From the NCBI RefSeq assembly GCF_000626715.1, contig NZ_AQRA01000010.1:142522-206521 (forward strand): DNA of 64,000 nucleotides, read 5' to 3'. Positions 21,101 through 27,186 of the stretch are shown here, piece after piece. The notes beneath the pieces are model-generated. The model was not told where the DNA came from, ran no database searches, and saw only the letters and a list, made by a program, of their open reading frames with translations. Made by a program: the position numbers and the translations under genes. Each line of letters starts with the position of its first letter. Position 1 is the first letter of the stretch. Source of the stretch: Aquimarina atlantica (GTDB taxonomy: Bacteria; Bacteroidota; Bacteroidia; Flavobacteriales; Flavobacteriaceae).

Positions 21101-22670
21101 GCTCTTCTCCTTCAATCACCACTTTATGTTTCTCTACTTGTGGGTTTTCTTTTACTTGCTTAAACTCTCCATTTGAATTTGATGTATTTTGCCTTGCTGT
21201 TTTTGACTCTAATGCAACGGTTTGCTTATCTAATTTGGTGAACGTATGATTTTCTTCGTCTGAAGTTTGCATTTTCATCGGATCTGCAATCATCATAATA
21301 ATATCGGTTACATTATCAGGATTGCTTCCTACGGGTCTGGAAAGAAATACAGTATTATGTTCTGGCCTGAATTTATTTTTGAATTGCAAATTTCCTTCAT
21401 CATTAAAAATATTTTGCCCGCGCAGATAATCTAGTGTTTTATCTAATTCTGGATCTGCATTCGATGAAGAGTTTAGTTTGCAACCATATGTACCTCCTAA
21501 ACTTAAAGTAGTATACTCTTCGGCTTTTAAAGTTTTGATAATCTCTACAATTGCATATTCTAATCCTCCCAGAGGCATACTCTTTGGGTAGAACTCTAAA
21601 TCCATTAAATATCCATTCTCTTCTGATGACAATTTTGAGATAAGGATTACATTCTGCAGGACATCATCAAGATATGTTAGAAAAAGTCTGTGTTCTGCAC
21701 TTAAGTTACCAGATAAAATTTCTTCTTTAACTATATGAATGAGCGGGTTAACCATTGTTCTTGGTGCACACCATTCATCAATAATTTGGGTAATATTTTT
21801 GTCTACTTTTTTATCAGAACCATTTTGATACTCTTCAATTCTACATTTTCCTGCTCTTTCAAACTTTGATACCTGATATCGTAAACGACGCATCTTGCTT
21901 CCTTGAAGCGTGAAATCTTTTATATTTACCCTTGACAAAACGCCAAAAGGAGTAGCTGTAAATAAAACCCCTCTTATCGATTCTACTTGATCGACCGTGA
22001 AAAGATTGAGTTCAAAATTATTGTTGATACAGTATTGATATATTTCTTCTGTTATAACAGATAGATAATCTTTGGCTCCTGTATAGCTATATACTAATAT
22101 GATATCCTTATAACGACTATAATTAAAGTACCCTTTTTTTTCTGCCCCAATAAAAAGATTAGGAGCTATATTTCTTGTTCCTCTTGATGCAGAGCCTTCA
22201 TTCTTATATTGGTTAAATAGTTTTTCTACCAGCTTTAGTAATTCTGGGTGTTTATTAGCTTCTTTTTCTAATATAAGAACAGGAGTTTCTTCCTTATTCA
22301 CATCATAACGATTATCAAATATTTCTGTAATTTCTTCGGTTGAATTTGATGATTCTTCATTAGAGTATACAGCTCGATCATTACCTTCCTTTTCTTGCTT
22401 AAATTTCTCTCTTAGTATTCCTTCATGCTTATCAACGAAATAATAACTTAGATCACCGATATTGAAATTTTCAAAAAGTAAAGTCTTTGGTAAAGTTCCG
22501 AATTCTTCTTCTAATTTTTTGATAATCTGCAGAATACGAAATGAATCGATTCCTAACTCTTGAAATGGAGTAGATACACAATTATCTCCAATTGGTACTT
22601 GACTAAATTGAGATATAAGAGACTTAAGATAAGACTCTGTTGATTCTAATAGTATTTCTTTATCTATCAT
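12120..22670 (-). CDS. AT-less modular PKS with ACP-DUF2156-tryptophanase-like start
   Basis: A 3516-residue synthase. Domain order: ACP (1-85, GIDSFRIL, Ser43); a DUF2156/GNAT-like domain (about 170-465; GGLEYAIVEIIKTLK and LQFKNKFRPEHNTVFLSRP patches); and a tryptophanase/tyrosine phenol-lyase-like PLP domain (about 530-910; AGRTAERAF, Asp709 and Arg712 in FDTTRIVENA, Lys752 in SLAKNF). KS1 follows (1002-1428; Cys1167, His1302, His1342), then DH1 (about 1612-1887; DHLVSEIPTLPG, Asp1812), KR (about 1900-2390; TGGAGGLG, Tyr2295, LRD motif of B type) and ACP (Ser2457). Then come KS2 (about 2570-3005; Cys2739, His2874) and DH2 (HPSLIESSLQ with Glu3387 where Asp is expected). No AT follows either KS, so malonyl units must be loaded in trans. 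The protein ends after DH2 without an ACP; the matching ACP opens the third protein downstream. Confidence 0.92.
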   Translation of the reverse strand: MIDKEILLESTESYLKSLISQFSQVPIGDNCVSTPFQELGIDSFRILQIIKKLEEEFGTLPKTLLFENFNIGDLSYYFVDKHEGILREKFKQEKEGNDRAVYSNEESSNSTEEITEIFDNRYDVNKEETPVLILEKEANKHPELLKLVEKLFNQYKNEGSASRGTRNIAPNLFIGAEKKGYFNYSRYKDIILVYSYTGAKDYLSVITEEIYQYCINNNFELNLFTVDQVESIRGVLFTATPFGVLSRVNIKDFTLQGSKMRRLRYQVSKFERAGKCRIEEYQNGSDKKVDKNITQIIDEWCAPRTMVNPLIHIVKEEILSGNLSAEHRLFLTYLDDVLQNVILISKLSSEENGYLMDLEFYPKSMPLGGLEYAIVEIIKTLKAEEYTTLSLGGTYGCKLNSSSNADPELDKTLDYLRGQNIFNDEGNLQFKNKFRPEHNTVFLSRPVGSNPDNVTDIIMMIADPMKMQTSDEENHTFTKLDKQTVALESKTARQNTSNSNGEFKQVKENPQVEKHKVVIEGEERSIMLSDYGYNPLNIPGDQVTFDLKTDSWAQLELPVIQNQLSFLYTQLQQPVDLVESLKNIFPFSYFTLTTAGRTAERAFCKSWPKKGKVLQNLLFPTMIFNQIENGFTPIELPHPGVYKLDAEDQYKGNLNWEALKKQVEEDPESIAFVFIEMNDNAAGGAPVSLQHLKQVKTFLSEYAIPLVFDTTRIVENALFILEHENEFIGKNVWDVVREMVSYADAIIASLAKNFCVDKGGLIGTNDVELYNKIQNFIQEESIGLDVIDKKVIGLSFHNRNKIEAWVRNRLQSVQTIWRVLKQQGIPVVQPALGHCILIDVKQIPEFELFEYPVASFVSWLYLNTGIRAGAHNVGMQKDTEINNLVRLAIPVGLKQEKIEEIANRLIKAFQKKTNIPEILPKDNQSETFGNIHTNFNLKKYHNTSGKVVSKTLNSETSSIDNDNNFSITESTGKSTQTDSDIKVKETGANQNIQNDKPYQTGDIAIVGIAGRYPKAKNMNEFWNNLVQGKDCVEDIPDVRFGQRLHNKFSEKYRGGFIDDIDKFDSLFFNISPREAEYLDPQERLFLEVAWEAIEDAGYYPETLVDDNASRNIGVYVGAVWTLYQVIGTEEKLQGNFVSPSSHLWGIANRVSYAFNLSGPSLPIDTACSSSLSALYLACEAIYKGECSGAIVGGVNLDAHQSKIDINKSGGALSADGVCRTFGKGANGYVAGEGVGAVYIKPLDKAIKDGDHVYGVIKGIAVNHGGKTSGFMVPSPKSQAQVVTTALESGKIDARSIGYVEAHGTGTELGDPIEISGLTAAFQEYNVDKQECSIGSVKTNIGHLEAAAGIVGLHKVLLQMKYKKLVPSLHSSELNPFIDFKNSPFYVEQTVKEWKPKTIEGVQYPLRAGISSFGAGGANAHVIIEEYVTPIEEEKTPSSKFKEYIFPLSARNENQLRETAIRLSTYLQDDLSGEKLLTCKDIAHTLQIGRKSFDHRLVIIAKTKQELVQKLTLFIDGKQDNAMLTGEVKNSQNITRLLNRKEKEEFIKFLSQSGDLSKLAQLWSVGFLADWQGIQALEAGAKISLPTYPFADKRHWISDTSKSSNLSLHSTTALHPLIDSNESTFERQVFKKTFHDKDFFIYDHLVSEIPTLPGVAYLDFARKAGELATGRKVQIIKNILWLSPLTVVDSVPKEVCIELKPNGGLVHFEVFSEEENNTKQIYSQGKLIYATHEELTAEPEYIDLEEIRTRCVKVTDGKEAYPLFKSLGLDLGPSFQVLQDIFKNDDEILGELLIPEIRNNDFNDYLLHPSLVDGSFQAGMAAQLGEQTGEMFVPYSIGEVEVLQPLKPKCFSYVKKVDEPGSKVSKVNVFIVDEDGMILVKIRESIGVPLVSVHEKPDQTKEEEEYSKLYYSHEWKKSLLEQEKVLSNESGPILLFSPDEKLQKVYKDRYKKNEDIILIEPGDKFKKLGSHKYKINPQNPADFKKLFEALNKDIIKNICFAWPIGDELKDDDEYEEGFIQKSFDNGIYSFLMLCQSLIEQKLDNVQLLYLYLGQIGTSQPHHEAINGFAKTLQMEHPKLYCKILEIQQSKKSYDKILDIVLTELHSDNSNEMTIRYQEEERYVRKVKEFSLLQDQDSDRTDSFGLKEKGVYIITGGAGGLGLIFAEYLAAQCKARLVLTGRSKLSGERQTKLDRLSEVGAEVMYIPADVSIAKDVENLVKKAKSKFGKINGIIHSAGVLRDSYVRSKTREEMEAVFAPKVYGTLYLDRITKDEDLDFFVTFSSLAAVGGNAGQCDYSFANHFMDSFAEKRKLLQEKGERSGVTLSLNWSLWADGGMKLDEQTEIFFKKNLGIKPLSIKTGLEAFEKGLHTRKAQFVVLEGVQEKIERAWGIKEKETPEAVATDSKTSTDSEVQVDQQADKELFIVVRDALSKIVMEMLKLDPEDISYDKILLDLGFDSIGLTTYANRINELYELDITPVLFFEYPSIKEIATFLSREHKNEVQKTHEVSGGTSTSDIKKEASQPAKRKEEYSDAEKGILSINKGWNASALDQQSQSPGEALSTESRFIDQPIAIVGMSGVMPGSENLEEFWENLENEKNLITVIPEDRWNWEDYDGDPFREKNKTNSKWGGFMSDVDKFDPSFFGISPREAEMMDPQQRIFLETVWKAIEDSGHKVSDLSGTKTGLFVGVATRDYADSLVDNQIPLDGYTASGNSHSVLVNRVSFLLNLRGPSAPLDTACSSSLIAVHRAIESIHTGSSDMAIVGGVQLMLTPAAYISFGMAGMLSGDGKCKTFDKSANGYVRGEGSGAIFLKPLDKAEADRDHIYAVIKATTENHGGKVTMLTAPNPVAQTDLLVEAYQKAHIDPSTVGYIECHGTGTSLGDPIEIQALNKTFSELYKKHNKAPAKTPHCGLSSVKTNIGHLETAAGIAGVLKVLLSLKHKKIPATLHFEELNPYINLKDSPLYIVDKTQNWEVIKDDQDNTLPRRAGVSSFGFGGANSHIVLEEYIQEEDHSQIQLDEPHIIVLSAKTEDRLKAYTQLLYNHVEKHDINLTNLAFTLQVGRDEMDERLGLVVNSIEELKEKLSDYLSQKENIEDIFYDRVKQNSAAVIDSTEKNDFSETQIDKYINDKNYSRLTEAWVMGIHIDWAQLYKQVKPRRISLPTYPFARERYWFNLVDSEKLKSAGEFEKLHPLLHYNSSTLSQQCYTSTFSGKEFFIKDHKIQQQNVMPFTACLEMAYVAVKNAMPDLNESTTLELRNTFCVNLLTIKDNKEVNISLVENNDKGVDYEIYSIEGEKEIIHCEGEVVILANQNSTNIDIVQLKTHFTTQAINPEELYQVLKQMDMSYGPSFKGIKNFYKGEDQILAQLSLPETITDDYKNYALHPSLIESSLQLAIGLLTDLDSKLNQPILPFEIGSVKLFSPCQKELYAWVRYSKGSKQEDDIVNVDIDLTDKSGEVCVKMKSLAFDSTLYKQTKKNTYKDFEMLINAIHNGDTREQEYAETENSETSFNQLLKDLY

Positions 22671-22937
22671 TTTCTTGTGTAGTAACTATGAAAAAGTATC
22701 TGAATAGTTAATGTTTTTTAAATTTTTGTAGTATAGTAACTACATAAAATCGATAAATATCTCTGATACTTCTTATAAAAATTTATTAAGACCTGCTCGT
22801 TCCATTTCCCTAGCTTAAAATTGCTTTTTCGTGTTTTATAAATTTAATTTTAAAGACACGAGGTGTGGATAGTGATAATAATCTAGATTAACACCAAAGG
22901 GATATGTTGAAAATACAAAGGGAGGATATGGTTACTT
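22671..22937. other. Gap between antiterminator and PKS gene
   Basis: 267 bp with no gene. It holds an inverted repeat GTAGT-6-ACTAC at 22728-22743 (+ coordinates) and a related AGTAACTA stretch just before the PKS start codon at about 22680. No T-run follows, so I do not call a terminator. It may be a pause or processing site between the antiterminator and the PKS message. Confidence 0.4.
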
Positions 22938-23519
22938 TTATTTAACCGGGCAGGGACTATTTACTTTTTGTAAAATATTGGTGCAAACATTAATAAACAC
23001 GGTATGATTTATTTCTTTGAGACGAATCCCAAATCTTGTTTTACCTTTTTGCTCTACCAAAATGCCTTCATGGCCGGTTAATGGTCCATGAATAATTTTT
23101 ACTTGTTCTCCTTCATAAAAAGTAGTTTCTACAGAAACACCTTCTTCAAGTAATAGCATTTTTTTGATCGTATTTATATCATTTGGCGAAATGACTGAAG
23201 GATTTTGTCCACATTTAATATATGTAGCTATTTTGGGTAGTCTCGAGATATCATAAATCTCGCTCATTATGGTATTTACGAAAATATAACCTGGAAAAAG
23301 TGGAGATTCTATAAGTTTCTTCTGTCTATTTTTCCATACTTTCAATGTTCTAGTCAATGGAAGAAATGCATCATATTCTCTTGCCAAAAGATCGTTATAT
23401 ACTATTTTTTCGGCACGTGGAGAGGTATAAAAAATATACCAGTTTTTTTCATTTCTTTTTCTTCTTCTTTCCAATACCGCTCTAGGATATATGGTCTGAT
23501 TAGATTTAGCTGTATTCAT
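22938..23519 (-). CDS. NusG paralogue, operon-specific antiterminator (LoaP/UpxY type)
   Basis: A 193-residue protein. An NGN domain starts at NWYIFYTSPRAEK (residues 26-38) and contains LFPGYIFV. A C-terminal KOW domain follows (VKIIHGPLTGHEGILVEQKG, about 140-160). Specialised NusG paralogues of this kind (LoaP in Bacillus, UpxY in Bacteroides) associate with RNA polymerase at a leader sequence and promote read-through of long operons making polyketides or capsular polysaccharides. Here it is the first gene of the locus, 267 bp before a 10.5-kb PKS gene and directly after a tandemly repeated leader. The first ten codons (MNTAKSNQTI) have degenerate copies in the leader repeats. An in-cis role on the PKS operon is a strong inference. 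Confidence 0.88.
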   Translation of the reverse strand: MNTAKSNQTIYPRAVLERRRKRNEKNWYIFYTSPRAEKIVYNDLLAREYDAFLPLTRTLKVWKNRQKKLIESPLFPGYIFVNTIMSEIYDISRLPKIATYIKCGQNPSVISPNDINTIKKMLLLEEGVSVETTFYEGEQVKIIHGPLTGHEGILVEQKGKTRFGIRLKEINHTVFINVCTNILQKVNSPCPVK

Positions 23520-23682
23520 TATTTAAGTCGGTTTATTAAGAGTTGATAATGATCTTTAATTTTATTAAGATCTACTAAAAAAGCTATAGCCTTGTTAGGT
23601 GTGTGGTTGTGAGTATATTTTATAATTGGGCATACTATAAGCTGGTCAATTAGCATTTTCCAATTAACTGATTCTTATTTGT

Positions 23683-23715
23683 TTAAAAAATCTGGTGTGG
23701 TTTAGGTGTAGTCAT
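23683..23715 (-). other. Decoy start, mini-ORF 1 (10 codons)
   Basis: ATG at 23715 in the same leader context as the antiterminator gene gives MTTPKPHQIF and then TAA. It resembles the first residues of the real protein (MNTAKSNQTI), so it looks like a duplicated and truncated 5' gene end. Translation is unproven. Confidence 0.55.
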
Positions 23716-23861
23716 TATTTAAGTTGGTTTGTTTTAAGAGTTGATAATAATCTTTAATCTCATTAAGAAATAACCTTAATTAGACATGTGGTTGTGGATA
23801 TAAATTTTACAATTAGGCATACTACAAGCTGGTCAATTAGCATTTTCTAATCAACTGATTC

Positions 23862-23903
23862 TTATTTTTTTAAAAAAATCTGGTGTGGTTTAGGTGTAGT
23901 CAT
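23862..23903 (-). other. Decoy start, mini-ORF 2 (13 codons)
   Basis: ATG at 23903 gives MTTPKPHQIFLKK and a stop. The 3' part runs through A7/T7 tracts, which could also pause ribosomes or polymerase. Same leader context as the real start at 23519. Confidence 0.55.
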
Positions 23904-24049
23904 TATTTAAGTTGGTTTGTTTTAAGAGTTGATAATAATCTTTAATCTCATTAAGAAATAACCTTAATTAGACATGTGGTTGTGGATATAAATTTTACAA
24001 TTGAGCATACTTCAAGCTGGTCAATTAGCATTTTCTAATCAACTGATTC

Positions 24050-24091
24050 TTATTTTTTTAAAAAAATCTGGTGTGGTTTAGGTGTAGTCAT
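24050..24091 (-). other. Decoy start, mini-ORF 3 (13 codons)
   Basis: ATG at 24091 gives the same MTTPKPHQIFLKK peptide as mini-ORF 2. Two identical peptides in two repeats suggest recent duplication or selection to keep the peptide. Confidence 0.55.
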
Positions 24092-24316
24092 TATTTAAGT
24101 TGGTTTGTTTTAAGAGTTGATAATAATCTTTAATCTCATTAAGAAATAACCTTAATTCGACGTGTGGTTGTAAATAAGTATTTTTACGATTGGGCATACT
24201 ACAAGCTGGTCAATTAGCATTTTCCAATCAACTGATTTTTATTTGTTTTAAAAAGTAATTAGTGGGGTATTGGTATTATTAAAATTCGATAAGATTCGAA
24301 AATCACACCGGGGGTT

Positions 24317-24342
24317 GGTCAATTAGCAAAATTTGCTTGACC
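24317..24342 (-). promoter_or_regulatory. Leader hairpin at the promoter end of the repeat array
   Basis: GGTCAA (24317-24322) pairs with TTGACC (24337-24342), with an inner GCAA/TTGC pairing. The 3' arm on the minus strand, GCTAATTGACC, is the same as in the four repeat hairpins, so this is a fifth, stronger member of the set and would be the first one transcribed. It is a candidate recognition element for the NusG paralogue. Confidence 0.55.
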
Positions 24343-24792
24343 TGTGCTCTCCTTTTAAACATTTCTTATTTCTAATAAAAGAACAAGAAATGATAATGAA
24401 ATTTCACTTTGTTTCTTTAACAAAGATTATTTCACCAGTAAAATTATAATGACTTTCTCATATATCTTCTTAATTTTATGTTAATTTTATTGTGAATACC
24501 AGTATAAATAACAATTTGAACACATTGCATTTTTCGAGCAGATTCAAATGATCACAACATATTATAGTTCAAATAATTACATCTATTATGTTTTTAATAA
24601 GTACTTAACAAAAAGTGGAAAAAAACTTATTTAATAAGAATTTATATTCCTACTACTATGTGGTTGAGAAGCAAAATATGCTTTATTTGGATAATTAGAA
24701 TGACGTTTTTTATAAACACAAGATCATCTTATTATTATAATAGTTATCGGTTTCTATACGCATTTTATCGACAATGAATATAAACGATACTT
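24343..24792. other. AT-rich gap upstream of the PKS leader
   Basis: 450 bp without a supported gene. The promoter of the minus-strand locus should lie at its left part, but I find only weak -7 candidates (for example AATCTTTG on the minus strand near 24420) and no clear -33 box. The rest is AT-rich with no repeat or RNA that I can name. Confidence 0.45.
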
Positions 24793-25161
24793 TTATTTCA
24801 ATTTTATTAAGGTCAATATGCATATACCCAAAAAAAATATCAAGTCAATCCAACTAAAGTCGTAAAAAATACTTTTAAAGATTGCAAGTGATGTGATTAT
24901 ATCTCCTATGATACTAGTAAAAAGTAGGTCGTATAAAATTTTCTTTGCTTTTTCTGAGTTTTCTTTAAAATCTCCATAGAATGAAATAACAATAGTCGAT
25001 CCTCCTAGAAATATTGTAGTATGCTGTACTAAAAAGAAAGTGTATTTATCTTTTAATTTAGCTCCATATGTTTCCCAAAAAATGTTTGGGAATAAAAACA
25101 TCCCAACTCCAAATAAAGTATAGATTAATCCGTGAATAGTTAAGAATATTTTTGTATTCAT
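24793..25161 (-). CDS. Small four-helix membrane protein
   Basis: A 122-residue protein made almost wholly of hydrophobic helices: about residues 5-27, 42-63, 76-95 and 102-120, separated by short charged turns (KLKDKY, DFKENSEKAKK). I do not recognise a characterised family. Its start codon faces a divergent HxlR-type regulator gene 131 bp away, with an 18-bp palindrome between them. Regulator and membrane protein of unknown function in this arrangement usually form one control unit, so the protein may respond to a small toxic compound or redox signal (inference). Confidence 0.65.
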   Translation of the reverse strand: MNTKIFLTIHGLIYTLFGVGMFLFPNIFWETYGAKLKDKYTFFLVQHTTIFLGGSTIVISFYGDFKENSEKAKKILYDLLFTSIIGDIITSLAIFKSIFYDFSWIDLIFFLGICILTLIKLK

Positions 25162-25230
25162 ATAGACTTGGTTTCTTGACGAAAATAAAATAAATACTTG
25201 TTACTAAACCTTGATATAGAACATTTGAGA

Positions 25231-25248
25231 AGTTTCCTTTAGGAAACT
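25231..25248. promoter_or_regulatory. Palindromic operator candidate for HxlR regulator
   Basis: AGTTTCC-TTTA-GGAAACT, a perfect 7-bp inverted repeat, lies midway between the divergent membrane-protein and regulator genes. HxlR proteins bind such dyads as dimers. The assignment is by position and symmetry. Confidence 0.5.
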
Positions 25249-25292
25249 ATTAAGGAAATAAAATTGCAGAAACTAATATGTATATTCGCCGT

Positions 25293-25651
25293 ATGTTTAA
25301 CCATCAAGACAAAGAACTTTCTGATCATTGTGTCAGAGAATTAAGAGCTATTAGAGATACTATGGAATTATTATCAGGAAAATGAAAATACATATAATTA
25401 GTGTTTTAATTAGAGGTCACACATTACGTTTTATGGAGTTAAAAAGGTGTTTGCACGGAATCGCTTCAAAAAAACTTGTAAGGGATTTACAAGATTTGGA
25501 ACTAAACAAATTAGTGATTCGAAATGTTAAAAATACTAAACCAGTTAGTGTAGAATATTCTATAACTCAACATGGGGAAACTCTTGAAGATTTAATACAA
25601 GGGATTATAGACTGGGGAATTAAACATAGAAATGAAATAATTAAAAATTAA
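25293..25651 (+). pseudogene. HxlR-family regulator broken by a one-base frameshift
   Basis: From ATG 25293 the frame reads MFNHQDKELSDHCVRELRAIRDTMELLSGK and then hits TGA at 25383. The family needs GKWK here. Restoring one G at 25384 gives SGKWKIHIISVLIRG and runs into the other frame, which codes the winged helix: MELKRCLHGIASKKLVRDLQDLE, then VEYSITQHGETL and a C-terminal DWGIKHRNEI helix. The gene is thus a near-complete HxlR regulator with a single base missing in the most conserved motif. A TTAAGGAAATAAAA tract and a possible earlier ATG at 25278 lie upstream. It may be a true recent pseudogene or a base-calling error; the rest of the reading frame is intact, which favours recency. Confidence 0.75.
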
Positions 25652-25717
25652 CATCTATAGATTAATCTAAATATTGTTAGTAAAAACATTAAAACAAAAG
25701 GTAGCATATTATATGAA

Positions 25718-25740
25718 TGTTAGAAAACATGTTTCTAACA
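25718..25740. repeat. Inverted repeat downstream of HxlR gene
   Basis: TGTTAGAAA and TTTCTAACA form perfect 9-bp arms around ACATG. There is no clean T-run after it, so it may be a weak terminator or a binding site. It lies in the 240-bp gap before the metalloprotease gene, which otherwise holds only a doubtful 28-codon ORF (25713-25799). Confidence 0.4.
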
Positions 25741-25891
25741 ATTTGGCTTCTTTTAATGCTGATTTAGTGTTCTCTAAAATGGATACAACTACTAGATAGA
25801 TATTCATGTTCTGGAATCTATTGTAAAATATAGTAAATAATTAATAGATAACATTTTTTAGTCCCAAAACATAAACTTTAAATAAATATTT

Positions 25892-27004
25892 ATGAAATAC
25901 TTAGCTTTCCCTCTGCTATTATTTTTCTTGTCATGTTCTAACGACGATTCCACTTCATCGTTTATTGACAATGATTTGATAATTGATGATACCGCTGCTG
26001 TATCAATTATAGCTTTAGATTCTGATTCAAATTCTAAACTGATATTACAAGATGGTATGTCTGTTGAAGAAACAACCTCCTCTTTAGGCCGTTATCATAT
26101 TGGTAAAGTGATTAGGGTACGCCCTATAGATGAGTTTAACATAGAGGTTACTAATTTTGCCCCCATTGACCTTGAGGATATTACCATTATAGCAACTATT
26201 AATGGCTTTGAAAAAGATATACAACTTTTTAAGATTAAAAAGTTAAGAGCTCATGCTCAACGTGTAATGCCTTATTTATTTATAGATGGTAAAAAACACA
26301 CTTTGGATATAGACGGAAATAAAGTTGATTTAACATCTCTGGTTACTTCTGGAGTAAACCCAAATCATATAACTTTTAATTTTAGCGGAGAATCTCAGAT
26401 CGCAAAAAAGCTAATGTCATTGGCAAAATTGAATTGGGAAATCGCTTATCACGATTATAATGACGATAACAATCCAGACAGGAATTGGAAACTTGATCCT
26501 ACACCACATGATTGGCGCAGATGGAGTAGTTTTATTATCAATTATGGATATACAGTATTACGTGAAGAATATAAAGAATCCATTCTAAATGAACCTTTAT
26601 TTAAGAATGATAAGGTATTACAGACCAGAGAGGAAAGAGAAGCAACATATAATAAACTAATCAACAAACCCTTCTATAGATTAGGAGTAGTAGCACATGT
26701 TTCTGGCCTTGGTGGTGGTTCAACCCTAGGTGTAGGGCCAGGTCAATTGAAAAACCATGTCACAAAATGGTCGTATGCAGTTATTAATCATGAAATAGGT
26801 CATACTTTAGGGTTTAAACATTCAAGTAGTTGGGCAGGTACAATAACCGATAGTAATGGTATAAAAAGAAGTACAGATATTTTGATTAATAAAGTAAATG
26901 AACGTGTAAAATCTGGAGAGTTAGATCAGCTACCTATTTCAATTGATAATTACTATATGCCTCGTGATTTTGATTTTAAAAATGATACAGATCCTGGATA
27001 TTAA
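25892..27004 (+). CDS. Lipoprotein zinc metalloprotease (HEIGH/metzincin type)
   Basis: A 370-residue protein. The N-terminus MKYLAFPLLLFFLSCSND is a lipoprotein signal with Cys in an LSC lipobox, followed by an acidic Asp/Ser linker, so it should be anchored in the outer or inner membrane facing outwards. Residues 300-310, HEIGHTLGFKH, give the extended zinc motif HExxHxxGxxH with its catalytic Glu, as in metzincins and the M57 'HEIGH' peptidases. The segment between (NWEIAYHDYNDDNNPDRNW) is not assigned. It stands alone on the plus strand with a long hairpin after its stop. Substrate unknown. The family call is firm only at the level of zinc protease. Confidence 0.8.
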   Translation: MKYLAFPLLLFFLSCSNDDSTSSFIDNDLIIDDTAAVSIIALDSDSNSKLILQDGMSVEETTSSLGRYHIGKVIRVRPIDEFNIEVTNFAPIDLEDITIIATINGFEKDIQLFKIKKLRAHAQRVMPYLFIDGKKHTLDIDGNKVDLTSLVTSGVNPNHITFNFSGESQIAKKLMSLAKLNWEIAYHDYNDDNNPDRNWKLDPTPHDWRRWSSFIINYGYTVLREEYKESILNEPLFKNDKVLQTREEREATYNKLINKPFYRLGVVAHVSGLGGGSTLGVGPGQLKNHVTKWSYAVINHEIGHTLGFKHSSSWAGTITDSNGIKRSTDILINKVNERVKSGELDQLPISIDNYYMPRDFDFKNDTDPGY

Positions 27005-27030
27005 TAGATTGCATATATAGATATCTTTCA

Positions 27031-27071
27031 TACCAACCTACTAATTTTAATAAAAAATTAGTAGGTTGGTA
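27031..27071 (+). terminator. Long perfect hairpin after the metalloprotease gene
   Basis: TACCAACCTACTAATTTT (27031-27048) pairs perfectly with AAAATTAGTAGGTTGGTA (27054-27071) around AATAA. It starts 27 bp after the stop codon. There is no T-run after it, so it could be a 3' mRNA stabiliser rather than an intrinsic terminator. Confidence 0.55.
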
Positions 27072-27140
27072 TATCCCTGTTAAAGTGATTCTTCTGTAAT
27101 GTTTAGCAGTGCACTAACTATTTTATTTCAAAAATTACCC

Positions 27141-27180
27141 TAATAAAAAGAAAACCCTAATAAATTTTCATCTATTAGGG
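27141..27180 (-). terminator. Terminator of the tRNA-Leu gene
   Basis: On the minus strand CCCTAATA pairs with TATTAGGG (27155-27180 in total), followed at once by TTTTCTTTTT. It begins 7 bp after the tRNA 3' end, an ideal position. Confidence 0.75.
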
Positions 27181-27186
27181 CTTTTG

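Larger units (their letters stand above)
23517..24277 (-). repeat. Four tandem copies of a 188-bp operon-leader unit
   Basis: Direct repeats begin with CATTATTTAAG at 23517, 23713, 23901 and 24089 (spacings 196, 188 and 188). Copies 2 and 3 differ at only about three or four positions; copies 1 and 4 are more diverged. Read on the minus strand, every unit has the same layout. First comes a hairpin with 9-bp arms, GUUGAUUAG with CUAAUUGAC, whose changes between copies keep pairing (A-U to G-U swaps). An AT-rich leader ending ACTTAAATA and an ATG follow. Copy 1 supplies the real start of the NusG-like gene. Hairpins lie at 23645-23668, 23832-23855, 24020-24043 and 24209-24232. The array is the transcribed leader of the PKS locus. 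Confidence 0.9.

Noticed and set aside
23517..24277. CRISPR-like array
   Set aside because: Units of 188 bp are contiguous, with no short repeat-spacer alternation and no cas genes; they are duplicated leader sequence.
25383..25385. Trp-to-stop (TGA) recoding in the HxlR gene
   Set aside because: The downstream half is in another frame; inserting one G restores GKWK, so a one-base deletion explains it better than UGA read-through.
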